Source: Cydia pomonella
Lineage: Eukaryota; Arthropoda; Insecta; Lepidoptera; Tortricidae
NCBI RefSeq assembly: GCF_033807575.1
Contig: NC_084707.1
Span: forward strand, 19,764,550-19,828,549
Direction: 5' to 3'
DNA: 64,000 nucleotides
Of the stretch, positions 19,065 through 28,845 are shown one piece after another. A model generated the notes under the pieces. The model searched no databases. It saw only the letters and a program-made list of their open reading frames with translations, and was not told the origin of the DNA. A program made the position numbers and the translations under genes. How positions within the stretch are numbered: the stretch's first letter is position 1; each line of letters opens with the position of its first letter.

Positions 19065-19265
19065 CATCGAACTGAATAAGCCCTAAGCTATAGGTAGGAC
19101 CTTTGCCCTTACGAGGCTATTATATGGTATTATTTTATTTTTTAATTGGAAACTGGGATGTGAGAAGACTTGTAAGTTTTGATAACGGATACTAGGACAG
19201 GTGAAACTAAATATAAAAACTAGTAGGTAAGTAAAAGGAATAAGATCACAATAAATGAAAATGTT

Positions 19266-19271
19266 TTTATT
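19266..19271 (-). terminator. candidate CIBAR1 polyadenylation signal
   Basis: AATAAA on the minus strand, about 180 bp after the CIBAR1 stop. Confidence 0.4.
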
Positions 19272-19450
19272 ATTTTCTTAGTCATATTCAATTATTTGCT
19301 AAACTCGGTGACGACAAAATGTCATTACTTACATTATTAACAAATACCTGTCATTATAAAAAATACGAAACAGTCAAAGCCAAACAATAACTACTTCAAT
19401 TATAAAAATAATATAGATAATTATTGTAGAAGCTGGACTGGTTTGCTTAA

Positions 19451-19504
19451 CTAACGCGACTCAGTTTCTTCCGACGAGGTTCCTTCTTCAGATTCATCAG
19501 AATC
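19451..19504 (-). CDS. Cibar1: CIBAR1 terminal coding exon
   Basis: After acceptor TTCTAG, 17 codons and TAG encode an acidic Ser/Glu tail. The vertebrate protein also ends in an acidic stretch. Phase 0, compatible with either upstream exon. Confidence 0.75.
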   Translation of the reverse strand, partial: DSDESEEGTSSEETESR

Positions 19505-22500
19505 CTAGAACAATCAAGCATAGTAACGTCCTTATTACGTATCGAAATTACCTACTGTCGATATCGTGCTGAAAGAGTGTGGGTAAGGTAATGTTTCAGA
19601 TTGCCAATTTAAATTGACCTCCGTATACGTATATTAGCACATATCAAATCTCGGGGTTAAAATATTCTAGGGGTAATACTAAGTAAATGAATAACACGAC
19701 GAAATATTATACACCTCGACAGTTTCGATTCAGCTGAAAACATCAATACGACATATTGATGTTTTCATATTTTTTAACTCTAATTCAATGTCAAAAAGCG
19801 GCCAAGTGCGAGTCGGACTCGCCCATGAAGGGTTCCGTACCATTTATGACGTATTAAAAAAAAAACTACTTACTAGATCTGGTTCAAACCAATTTTCGGT
19901 GGAAGTTTGCATGGTAATGTATATCATATATTTTTTTTAGATTTTTCATTCTGTTATTTTAGAAGTTACAGGGGGGGGGGGGGGCACACATTTTTTCACT
20001 TTGGAAGTGTCTCTCGCGCAAACTATTCAGTTTAGAAAAAAATGATATTAGAAACCTAAATATCATTTTTGAAGACCTATCCCTAGATACCCCCCACGTA
20101 TATGGGTTTGATGAAAAAATTTTTTTTTTAAATTTTTATGACGTATTAAAAAAAACTACTTACTAGATCTCGTTCAAACCAATTTTCGGTGGAAGTTTGC
20201 ATGGGAATGTATATTTTCATTCTGTTATTTTAGAAGTTAAGGGGGGGGGGGGGGGGGGGGGGTGGAAACACACATTTTTTCACTTTGGAAGTGTCTCTCG
20301 CGCAAACTATTCAGTTTAGAAAAAAATGATATTAGAAACCTAAATATCATTTTTGAAGACCTATCCATAGATACCCCACACGTATGAGTTTGATGAATTT
20401 TTTTTTTTAAATTTTAAGACGTATTAAAAAAAACTACTTACTAGATCTCGTTTGAACCAATTTTCGGTGGAAGTTTGCATGGCAATGTATATCATATATT
20501 TTTTTAGATTTTTCATTCTGTTATTTTAGAAGTTACGGGGGGGGGGGGGGGCACACTTTTTACCACTTTGGAAGTGTCTCTCGCGCAAACTATTCAGTTT
20601 AGAAAAAATGATATTAGAAACTTCAATATCATTTTTAAAGACCTATCCATAGATACCCCACATGTATGGGTTTGATGAAAAAATATTTTTTGAGTTTCAG
20701 TTCTAAGTATGGGGAACCCCCAAAATTTTTGTGTAAACATCATAATGCGGTTCATAATAGTACATTACGATACAAGTGCGAAAAATAGGAAATTCGAAAC
20801 GAGTGGCGATAAATTAAAACACGACCGAAGGGAGTGTTTTAAATCGACACGAGTTGCGAATTACCTATTCGCACATGTATCGTACAACGTTTTACAGTAC
20901 ATATGGCCCTTTAAATGTTCGACACAGTAACATAATATGCTACTTCTCGCACTAGTGCTATAAAGTAGCCCCATATGTACTGTAAAATACTTACATCTAC
21001 TTACCAAGTTTGAACAGTATAGCTTTTATAGTTTCGGAAAAAAGTGGCTGTGACAGAATCGGACAGACAGACGGACAAGACGAATCTATAAGGGTTCCGT
21101 TTTTTGCCATTTGGCTACGGAACCCTAAAAAAGAGATGTCCAGGTGCCCAGTTATTTTTTAAACGCGTGAGTCTTCATCAGTAACAGACTTTTGCAACTG
21201 ACAACCGTAAATATAAGCAACCTAGATAACTATTCCCCACTATTGGACTGACCGTGGTTTCCTCTTCCTGCTTAGAGTTCATGAGGGCCGCCAGTGAAGA
21301 CGCCCGAGGCAGCGTGGACGCCCCGTGCTTCTCTGGGGTTCGCAATCTCCGCATGTTCTGCAAAGTTTTCAAATATTTTTTTGCCAAAAATTTAATTTTT
21401 GGTTCAAGCTTTTATTGCTGACTGTACTTTTCTTTCCACGGGTAACTAATACTCATCGAGACAATTCTAAAAACCCAAACATAATTAGTTTGCTTTGATT
21501 TAGGTATCAGTTTTATCACAGAGTTCCCACTTCCACCTACCTCCTGTCTCCATTATCATCAGATCAGTACCATGTCAGTATAATAGGTATTGCATTGTTA
21601 TCCGATATACGTATGTATGCAAAATTTCGGCTCTATGGAAAATCGGGAAGTGGGTATAGCTTCCAAGATTTGACACTAACAAGGCAAGTTAAAAACTAGC
21701 GGAAACAGCTCAGTTTAATTACTTACTCAGAGAAGAATAGTAACTGGGAATGGCCTCGTGGCTTAAGGGAAATGGCCTACTGGAGGTTGTGTTCATGCTA
21801 CTAAATAGGTAACATATTTATACAAATACATATTTCTATGATCCGGCCTTGGGAAGTACAGAATTGCCTTCGGAAGTTCACTTAGAAACACCCTACAGAA
21901 AAAAAGGAACCTACTCTCGGGTAAGTCAATGTCAAGCAATGAGCACACTTAATTAGAACCCTCTGTAGGTGGTTTTAACAATTTAGGTGAACGGTGCCGA
22001 TAGGTTTCGGGACGACCGAGTTACTTCATTGTTCTACGAAAGTTTCTAGACGATAGGCTGTCATATTCATACCCCAAAATGACGAGAGTCCGGCACGGCG
22101 CCGTAAACTTTGGGTAACGGACAACGCTTTGTCGGACTGAACAATGTGCCGAAATGTCTTGGAATTGAATGCTGCGAATACCTTCGTCATCTTTGATTGT
22201 AAATATTATGATTGTGTATATTGCGGCGCCGGCCGTGCTTATGGATGTCTACCATCTACCGTTATACTACCATATTTATCTAAAGTTTAATGTTTCATTG
22301 TATTACCTACAGCAAATGTAAGATACGCGTTACAGATAGCATGTAAGTAGCTAAATATGCACATTCATTTAGGCATAAGGAATTTGATGTGATGTCACAG
22401 ATTCGGAATATAGCACGACTATCACGACGCTGCTGGCGACCAGCACGAAAGTATGACTAACTCGCTTCTGACCCTACAGGGAACGGGTATGTTGGGACAA

Positions 22501-25500
22501 GTGCGGATCTGGGTCACGGTTATCTAAGTCAGTTTTTTATAGAACGAAGTGTTATTTTCTATTGATGAGCTAACATCTCATGAGCAGAGCAGTGAGGGTT
22601 CTCACCGCGGGGTTGTCGTCTCGAGCAGGCGAGGGCTGCAGCAGCGACGCGAGCGACGAAGAGCGCGCCGACACTCCGGTGCTTACTTGCTTTTCTGGAG
22701 ACCGCAGCTTCCTTCTGAAGTTCTACAAATTGACATAACAGTCTTATGTTCTACTCGAGTATTATGTGCGAGAAAGCAATTTTTAGGCAATGCGCAAAAG
22801 GCGAAGTTCAACTGTCAATCATTATTCAAAAATATTTTTGATTAATACAATACCTTCAAGGGCCACTTGCATCATCCCACTAACCCGGGGTTAATGGGGG
22901 CCTAAGAGATAAAAAGTTTTTGGCAAAAATTTCATTTTTGGTACAAGCTTTTATCGCTGACTGTACTTTTCTTTCCACAGACAACTAATACTCATCGAGC
23001 CAATTCTAAAAACCCCAAACACAATTAGGTTGCGTTGTTTTATTACAGAGTTCCTATGTCCACCTCTTGTCTCCATCATCAGATCAGCTCGATGGTACCA
23101 TAATATTGCATTGTCACCCGACTTACATATGTATGCAAATTTTCAGCTTCATCGGAAACCGGAAAGTGGGTCAAATTTAACTTGCAAGATTTGATTACAA
23201 ACAGACAACGGTCAGGTGAAAGTAAATAAAAGCTTGTAATTATTATGAATCTAATGTATTAGGTGCATGAGATGTACACTTAAGATTTATGCAGTGATTC
23301 TATCATATCAATATAGCTCTTCAATTTAACTTTTGATGATATTGACTAATGAGTGTTTGTTGCTGTAATAAATAAAACAAAATAAAGTAATAGAGTGGGT
23401 AGGATTCAAAATTACTGAAAATATTTACCGTTGGTTCCGAATCTTCCGAGAGACCTGTTAGAAGCTTTACGAGAAACACAATAACTTATTAAATACTGTT
23501 TTACATGGATATTAGCTACACTAATTTCGCTTTATTAAGTTAGTCAGCACCCAAATAGCTAAGCGTCACTTGCACCATCCCACTAACCCGAGGTTAAACC
23601 GCTAACCCAGTGTCAAATTGTACTAGTGACTCCAGGTTTTACCGGTTAACCCCGGGTTAGTGGGATAGTGCAAGTAGCGCTAAGCGGGCCAGATATTCAA
23701 AATTAACTGTTTAGAAACACTTTTATTGTTGACGTAGTGCATAAGTGCGGTGCGTGTTCAGACCCACACCACTGGCATGTGATAACTAGCCTAATCTTTT
23801 TAGCAATTTCAGCCAATAATCATACAATCTTGGTTCTGGCATATGAGAGTTCCAAGAGGTCTTACATCGAGATCCACCTTGTCATTGATATCAGGTGACC
23901 TGCTGATGCACCAGCACCTTGGCGTGGAAGTTCAGCTCAATAAACATGAACTTGCTAAACTGCTTTTCAGCTGCTGCAGCTTGTTGCGCTCGAAGAACTC
24001 CATCTGCATCAGACCCTTCGCCGTGTGAGACTCTGCTGACGCCTTTAGAAGCTGCGATTCCGTGAACACGAGAGTCTCGAGAGTACTTACATCGAGATCC
24101 GCCTTATCGTTGATGTCAGCGACCTGCTGATGCGCCACCGTCAGCAGCTCCAGCGCCTTGGCGTGGAAATTCAGCTCGATGAGCATGAAGTCGCTGAGGA
24201 GCGCCTTCAGCTGCTGTAGCTTGCGGCGCTCGAAGAACTCCGTCTGCTCGCTCAGACCCTTCGCGGTGCGGGACATCTCCGCTGATGCTTTTAGAAGCTC
24301 GGATTCCGCATACGTCTACATCATATTGTTTTTATACGTACGAGTAGGAAGCAAATATTATTTAAAGTGAAGTAAAAAGTCACATAGAAATTAACTAGGA
24401 CATCTTATATCATATAGGACATATTATACCTATAAGCAATATGTCTCTTTCAGGCAACATAAAATTTGTAGCATCAACTAAAAGTATCTACACCACAATA
24501 TTTATCCCAATTATATCATAATAGTACCTATCATTAAGTATTACGCCAATACGGTTACTAGACTGACGGCAATGCGTGAGACTCGAGCATGAAAGGATAT
24601 GTGCGTGTACCGAAGGTTGGAGGGATATTCCTAATATTATATTACAAAGCCAGTTTCTAAGAGAGATAAAAAACCTTGTAGATTTAAGAGAAATATTGGA
24701 AATAACGATTTTTTTGCTGACGAAACCTCTCCTTTATTTTCGAATTCGAGGACACACAAGTCACGCATCGACACACGTGACATACGTCCCTGTGCAAGAA
24801 AGACTTAAAATAACAATAAACATACCCTTTGTTGGACACCTCAATATCAATTCAGAAAACAATCAATACAGTAACTCAAGAAGAGGTAAACCACAGGCGG
24901 TCTTATCGCTAAAAAGCGATCTCTTCCAGGCAACCTTTGGGTAGCGGAAATTAGTAACTTACCACTTGCTGTCTGTTAAAGGGTTGCCGTTCCCGGGTTT
25001 TGTCCAGAACCTTCTTCCTGGCCAGTTCTTTCTCTCTCACGTTCATAGTGTGCTTCACCTCCTCTCTCGCGTGCTTGCATATTGCCTCGTACTGACAAAG
25101 CTCTCCAATGACCTGACACAAAATATATCTCTGATTCTTAGGTATAGTACAAGCCATTTTACTGTAATACACACGAGACAAAAGCTACCCTCAGCAGCAG
25201 CAGAACCCTCGGCCACCATGGAACTATGTCAAATTCACAATAGTGAGTGAGATTCCTTTCGATCAGAGTCGTATTTTAGGTACTTATATCGACTGTTTAT
25301 TTTTAGTACTGCTATAGTTCGTGTCATTCGCGATGACGGGCAGATTTGTCTATTCTACCCTTTAATAACATGACATTACGAGTCAAGGCACGCGTCTTCG
25401 TGAATGACTCGATCTATTTGGACTGTAGGCTCTTACACATACCTTGGCTTCTAATCGTTGTACTTCGCAATTTCTATATTCCTCTATAGCGGTCAGAGTT

Positions 25501-25818
25501 ATTGATAGGTTTTCAAGACCAGCACTTAATGACTTATTGACTATTTCATTGTTGGCGTATTCCTTGAGGACCTTAGCAAGCTCGTCGCCTTGATCCCGTA
25601 GTCTAAGGATAAGTAGAGATTATTCAAAAAGCTGTGAAGGATAATTTGAAAGAAAATAAAGAATGTAAGCAGAAAATGTACCTTGCCGTTCTCCTGGCAT
25701 AATCACCAAACGCAACGCACAATTCCCCAAAGTTTTTTTCGACATTAGTAATTCGTTCTTGAATAAACTTTGCTTGTTGTTCATAGCTTAAGGAGTGAGA
25801 ATTATCACCTCTAAACAT
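19451..25818 (-). CDS. Cibar1: CIBAR1 (FAM92-type BAR-domain protein), complete multi-exon gene
   Basis: BAR-like membrane-curvature protein linked to cilium base and membrane remodelling in animals. Coding exons in transcript order: 25682-25818, 25443-25602, 24963-25112, 24091-24315, 22606-22722 and 19451-19504. All junctions have GT/AG sites and keep frame, giving 280 residues (human ~289). Exon 1 has ITNVEKNFGELCVAFGDYAR, exon 2 LRDQGDEL...EVQRLEAK, exon 4 FFERRKLQQLKALLSDF then IELNFHAKALELL, all diagnostic of FAM92. The last exon is the acidic tail DSDESEEGTSSEETESR. A second in-frame exon homologous to 22606-22722 lies at 21253-21357 and may be used instead (276 residues). The gene is divergent to RAB3GAP1. 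Chain assembled by eye. Confidence 0.9.
19505..19794. other. CIBAR1 intron, short unique part
   Basis: Contains ATGTTTTCATATTTT-type AT-rich sequence and a small inverted pair, GAAAACATCAATACGACATA / ATTGATGTTTTC (19735-19770). No exon. Confidence 0.4.
19846..20690. repeat. three tandem ~280-bp units with poly-G runs
   Basis: Each unit has GACGTATTAAAAAAAACTAC, CAATTTTCGGTGGAAGTTTG, a poly-G run (about 15, 22 and 16 G) and CACTTTGGAAGTGTCTCTCG. Spacing between units is about 289 and 278 bp. Confidence 0.85.
20767..20883. mobile_element. short palindromic MITE (ACGATACAAGTGCG)
   Basis: ACGATACAAGTGCGAAAAAT and, on the other side, its inverse CGCACATGTATCGT, with GGAAATTCG.AACGAGT matched by the inverse arm. 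117 bp, no coding. Confidence 0.65.
20890..20987. mobile_element. short palindromic MITE (TTTTACAGTACATATGG)
   Basis: 17-bp inverted ends TTTTACAGTACATATGG / CCATATGTACTGTAAAA enclosing about 64 bp. It directly follows the previous palindrome. Confidence 0.7.
21253..21357 (-). CDS. Cibar1: CIBAR1 duplicated exon, possible mutually exclusive alternative
   Basis: 35 codons, phase 0, after acceptor TTTGCAG and before GTCAGT. It encodes NMRRLRTPEKHGASTLPRAS and then SLAALMNSKQ, which aligns with the exon at 22606-22722 (N-FRRKLRSPEK ... SSSLASLL). Both follow exon 24091-24315 in frame and both precede the acidic last exon in frame. GTCAGT is a weaker donor than GTGAGA of the other copy. Open reading and conservation of the core suggest selection. 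Confidence 0.6.
21405..21715. repeat. TCTTTCCACRG(G/A)CAACTAATACTCATCGAG repeat, copy 1
   Basis: About 300 bp shared with 22925-23215: GCTTTTATTGCTGACTGTAC, TAATACTCATCGAG, CAATTCTAAAAACCC and GTATGTATGCAAAATTTCGG. Each copy lies just upstream (in transcript sense) of one of the two homologous CIBAR1 exons. Confidence 0.75.
21716..22605. other. CIBAR1 intron, no recognised element
   Basis: Unique AT-rich intron DNA with a slightly GC-rich patch at 22020-22240. No exon supported. Confidence 0.35.
22606..22722 (-). CDS. Cibar1: CIBAR1 coding exon 5
   Basis: 39 codons, phase 0, acceptor TTTGTAG and donor GTGAGA. It continues ...DINDKADLD with NFRRKLRSPEK, equivalent to the vertebrate DLEVFRNSLYAPD region, then a Ser-rich SARSSSLASLL stretch. 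Confidence 0.8.
22858..22906. mobile_element. fragment of the CACTTGCACCATCCCACTAA MITE
   Basis: GGCCACTTGCATCATCCCAC and TAACCCGGGGTTAA match one arm of the complete copy at 23566-23678. Confidence 0.6.
22925..23215. repeat. TAATACTCATCGAG repeat, copy 2
   Basis: Same order and orientation as 21405-21715, with moderate divergence. Confidence 0.75.
23566..23678. mobile_element. 113-bp palindromic MITE with 8-bp target duplication
   Basis: Arms CACTTGCACCATCCCACTAA / inverse TTAGTGGGATAGTGCAAGT pair over about 35 bp. Flanked by GCTAAGCG at 23558-23565 and 23679-23686, an exact 8-bp duplication. That points to a hAT-type mobiliser. In a CIBAR1 intron. Confidence 0.75.
23866..24070 (-). pseudogene. 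decayed tandem copy of CIBAR1 exon 4
   Basis: About 205 bp directly after exon 24091-24315 (in transcript sense) align along its length: TCACGGAATCGCAGCTTCTA, TTCTTCGAGCGC, CTTCCACGCCAAGG and GTGGATCTCGATGTAAGA. A 1-bp deletion after GCAGCTGAAA and a ~12-bp deletion later break the frame. The acceptor is missing, since only about 20 bp separate the two copies. Not expected to be spliced in. Confidence 0.8.
24091..24315 (-). CDS. Cibar1: CIBAR1 coding exon 4
   Basis: 75 codons, acceptor GATGTAG, donor GAT|GTAAGT, phase 0. Encodes the BAR helix with EFFERRKLQQLKALLSDF and ELNFHAKALELLTVAHQQV. Confidence 0.9.
24316..24962. other. CIBAR1 intron 3
   Basis: AT-rich unique sequence without repeat or exon. 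The plus-strand open frame at 24576-24944 has no recognisable domain. Confidence 0.5.
24963..25112 (-). CDS. Cibar1: CIBAR1 coding exon 3
   Basis: 50 codons, phase 0, acceptor TGTGTCAG, donor GTG|GTAAGT. Encodes ICKHAREEVKHTMNVREKEL and a basic helix. Confidence 0.9.
25443..25602 (-). CDS. Cibar1: CIBAR1 coding exon 2
   Basis: 160 nt; the first nucleotide completes the Arg codon begun in exon 1. Ends EVQRLEAK|GTATGT, matching vertebrate VERLEAKV. Confidence 0.9.
25682..25818 (-). CDS. Cibar1: CIBAR1 coding exon 1
   Basis: 45 codons plus 2 nt from ATG at 25818. Encodes ITNVEKNFGELCVAFGDYAR, the strongest FAM92 signature. Confidence 0.9.
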
Positions 25819-26155
25819 AATTGCAACAATTTTATTTTATTTATTTACACAGTGTTTACATACAATGTTGCTATAGAAACCATTTTTTAAATTAGGCGCC
25901 ATAGACGCAATAGTTTTAGCGTAAAAAGTTAGATTGAAGACTATTTTTTTTTCTGTAAACTGAACTTAAAACAGGAGAGCCAACGTAATAAATGATGATA
26001 TTTTTGGCAGTATAAACTATGTCTTTAACTAACAAATGTCAAATTGACATTGACAATACGGAAAAGAGATTGGTCGATTTGCCTAATTTCATTGTTTTCG
26101 ATAAACAAACAGCTGTTTTTGTGGAAATATAGCATAATCGTTGCCTTGTAGCAAT
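25819..26155. promoter_or_regulatory. shared divergent promoter interval of CIBAR1 and RAB3GAP1
   Basis: 337 bp between two outward-pointing start codons. Both 5' leaders and a likely bidirectional promoter must fit here. No core element identified with certainty; the call is from arrangement. Confidence 0.5.
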
Positions 26156-27397
26156 ATGAATGAAGAAATTGATGAATTTGAAATTTACCATCAAGATTTC
26201 ACAACTGCTTCAGAGTGGGAAGTGTTTATAGCACGATTAGAAGAGATACTTAACGAGTGGTCGCTGTCCAAATCAAAAATTTCCCTAAATTCAGAATGTA
26301 GTACCAAATGGGTCAGTAAATGCGAAGATATCAAGTTCCATGGGCTGAATTTCAAACTTTCATATCACTCGCTAGATTCTACTGGAAGTAAAACTGATGA
26401 CAATGATAACAAGTCTTTGTTAGAAGATTTACAAAATGGTATTTGGGCATCAACTGCTAACTTCATCGATGAAGCGGACGGCAGCAGTCCTTTCCCCATT
26501 TCTACATGGTTCGGTCTTAAACGTTACGTGATGCTGTGTCCAAGTGAGCCTCTTGTTGATGGTAGCCTTATAAAATTAGTAATGAGTTCAGTAAACATTG
26601 CCTTTGCCAATGTAGATTGTGGAGCGCCTTTCTTTATTAAACTTAGGGAACATTGGCAACAGTGTTATTTGGGTTTCTATGAGGACAGCGAACTTAAGAC
26701 CAGTTTTGATACAATACACCTGAAGCGCATCTCTAATCAGTGTTCTCACCTCAGTGGCCTTGTTAGTCTGTTTAAATCAAAGATTGCTTCACCAGTTGCC
26801 CTTGGTGCTGTTATAGTATCAGCTAAATTTTCTTATGAATTGAAGGATGTGGATGCATTTGCCTGGACTCGCACCACACATTCAAATGAATTCCTATCTA
26901 TTGATGGCTTTGATGTTAAGAAGTTAATAGAACTGCCTTTTGGTTCTGAAAAAAATCCTATTTACAGTGCACTATTAAATGCTATCTGGCCAAAGTTCTT
27001 AGAGAGCTCTATAGTTGATTGTTCTACATTTTCTGACATAGACCCAATAATGGCTCCTACATGGACTATTAATTTGAAATTGAGAGACAATTTAACATGC
27101 CAGTTGTCAGAAACAATTGATAAGATGATGAACTTGCTTGATAAAAAGAATCTGTTAATGGATACTCTGGGCCTGAGTCGGAGTCTGGGGCTAGTCAACC
27201 CTTTGCACAAGATCACGGAGGCTCCCATCACAATATCAAAGCTTGTGAAAGCAGCAATAGGCCAGGGCACCAATATGCATGAGTTCAAAGGCCCCATTGC
27301 AGATGACTTGCTCATGTCACTGCTGTATTACATTTTTCCTGATGCTGTGGAGGATGATACATTTAACTACCCAGAAAAATTAGAAGTAGAAATTAAG
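26156..27397 (+). CDS. Rab3GAP1: RAB3GAP1 coding exon 1
   Basis: 1,242-nt exon, phase 0 at AAG|GTGGGT. The frame stays open past the donor to 27490, but the last 30 codons do not fit the family and the next exon continues the conserved region. Confidence 0.85.
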
Positions 27398-28057
27398 GTG
27401 GGTGAATCAACATATATTGGGCGAATATACATTTTAAGTGCAGTAATCACACCAATGACAGCCCAGACAGTGCAAGTGTTATTATATTAACACATTCACT
27501 GCCGGGAACCCACCTGGTGGGCGCTCGTGAACTTTGTTCAGACGCCGGACAACCCGCTGGGCGGGTTGTTTTGTACGCAGCTATAGACCACCGGTTTCTG
27601 GGGTAGTGCGCCGTTTATTGTCTGGCAGTGAATGTGTTAAACATCAAACTTTTTTGAATGCTGTGTTTTCAAAATCACTACCAAATTAGCTTGGTATAAC
27701 TCTAATCTATTTTTAATTTAACTGAAATTATTCTCTAAATTAAAGAAATTTGCAGATATTTAATTTTTATAACCCACATCCTGCATAAATTAGAACTTAT
27801 AGCAGTATGTATTTGAGAAACCAGAAGTATAGGCAACTTTTTCATAATTTTCTTTTTTTCTCATTCCAGGGTGAGGGTAGTGAGTCTAAGTTACTCGGGT
27901 ACTTAAAGACCTCGCCCCGTAATGGGTTGGTATGGCGGTTGTCGGTAGCGGCTGCGCGCCTCCTGGACGCCGGAGGCCTGCCCTACCTGGCCCACTTGTG
28001 GTACGAGTTCACGCAGGAGCTGCAATACCGCTGGGAGCATCGCATTCTCGTGCCAGG
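26156..28057 (+). CDS. Rab3GAP1: RAB3GAP1, Rab3 GTPase-activating protein catalytic subunit, N-terminal part (two exons)
   Basis: Catalytic subunit of the Rab3GAP complex, which stimulates GTP hydrolysis on Rab3 and is the exchange factor for Rab18. Exon 1 (26156-27397, 414 codons) starts MNEEIDEFEIYHQDFTTASE, close to vertebrate FEITDFTTASEWERF, and includes NQCSHLSGLVSLFKSKI and SDIDPIMAPTW. Exon 2 (27870-28057) gives YLAHLWYEFTQELQYRWEHR, equal to the vertebrate HLWQEFVLEMRFRWEN block. The donor AAG|GTGGGT and acceptor TTCCAG join in phase 0; exon 2 ends in phase 2 before GTAAGT. An upstream TTG at 26141 is open but not a start. The C-terminal ~450 residues, which carry the catalytic Arg finger region, are not seen in the window. 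Vertebrate exon 1 counterparts are split by many introns; here one exon. Confidence 0.9.
27487..27640. mobile_element. piggyBac-like palindromic MITE (TTAA ends)
   Basis: TTAACACATTCACTGCC at the left and GGCAGTGAATGTGTTAA at the right are exact inverse copies. TTAA at both ends is the piggyBac target signature. 154 bp, with an internal CCCGCTGGGCGGG palindrome. It lies 89 bp into RAB3GAP1 intron 1. Confidence 0.85.
27870..28057 (+). CDS. Rab3GAP1: RAB3GAP1 coding exon 2
   Basis: 188 nt after TTCCAG. Encodes GYLKTSPRNGLVWRLSVAAA and the HLWYEF...YRWEHRILVPG block; donor GG|GTAAGT. Confidence 0.85.
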
Positions 28058-28845
28058 GTAAGTTAGACATGATTAGACAGTATTTTTTTCATCATTTTGA
28101 ATAATATATAAACGGTATAATATATTCATGAATAATATAAATGATTAGGGTAGTTCATTGAATAACAGGAAAAAATAGATAAGTAGTTGTCCTCTGAGGA
28201 TAGATAAAGAATCATCGAAACAATGAGCGTCTGTTATAGTCATTACAACAGTTATATTTTAAAAATAAATTACTAAAATTAATGGGCGTTTAAATAAAGC
28301 TTTTCAAGAAATTTGTGGTATAACAATTTAATAGTCAAAATATTTCAATTTATTAACAACATTGATTTAATTATGAGTAAAGTGTATGTACAAATTGTAA
28401 TAATATTTTAGCACCATTTGGATTATGCTTCTCTTGTATTTGGTTATTGGATAAGTAAACTGGATTATATTATGCACTTTCTTATTTATCTAATATTTAC
28501 AACTTAAAAATAATTACAATACCTACTTACCTATTAATGACATAACTTAACATAAATCGACAAAATAAACAAGAATGATGATAATAGCGGATATTAAATA
28601 ATATTGCTTTTCCACACTATAAAATAGTCAAATATATGATCCTAGTCTTATAATTTCGTTGGACGGAAAAATATCTGATCTGACTAGTTCTTAATTAAGC
28701 AAATGGAATGCATAAGTTGCTCGATTTCTCCATTCATAATATTCGTTTCGTTATTTCGGGTGGAGCCTAATTTTAGTCTTGTGTGCGCAGCAGCAGAAGC
28801 TACGTAGAAAATGAAGCTTTTAATTATTTACCCAAGTCTCTTTTT
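28058..28845. other. AT-rich stretch, probably RAB3GAP1 intron
   Basis: No further RAB3GAP1 exon or repeat found. Confidence 0.4.

Larger units (their letters stand above)
19795..21131 (-). repeat. GGCCAAGTGCGAGTCGGACTCGC repeat with triplicated core
   Basis: The left end has CGGCCAAGTGCG followed by the hairpin GCGAGT-CGGACTCGC, then AAGGGTTCCGTAC; the right end is GGCTACGGAACCCTAAAAAA. In reverse complement these match the termini of the AGGGTTCCGTA family, so it is a subfamily. Its core is repeated three times in tandem (19846, 20135 and 20413). Poly-G runs occur at the same place in each unit. Two palindromic elements are nested near the right end. Confidence 0.7.

Noticed and set aside
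23428..23460. Micro-exon of CIBAR1 (TCTAACAG ... CCAACG|GTAAAT)
   Set aside because: It reads LSEDSEPT in one frame, similar to the acidic tail, but its 26-nt length would break the frame.
24576..24944. 122-codon plus-strand frame
   Set aside because: Lies in CIBAR1 intron 3 on the other strand, with no domain.
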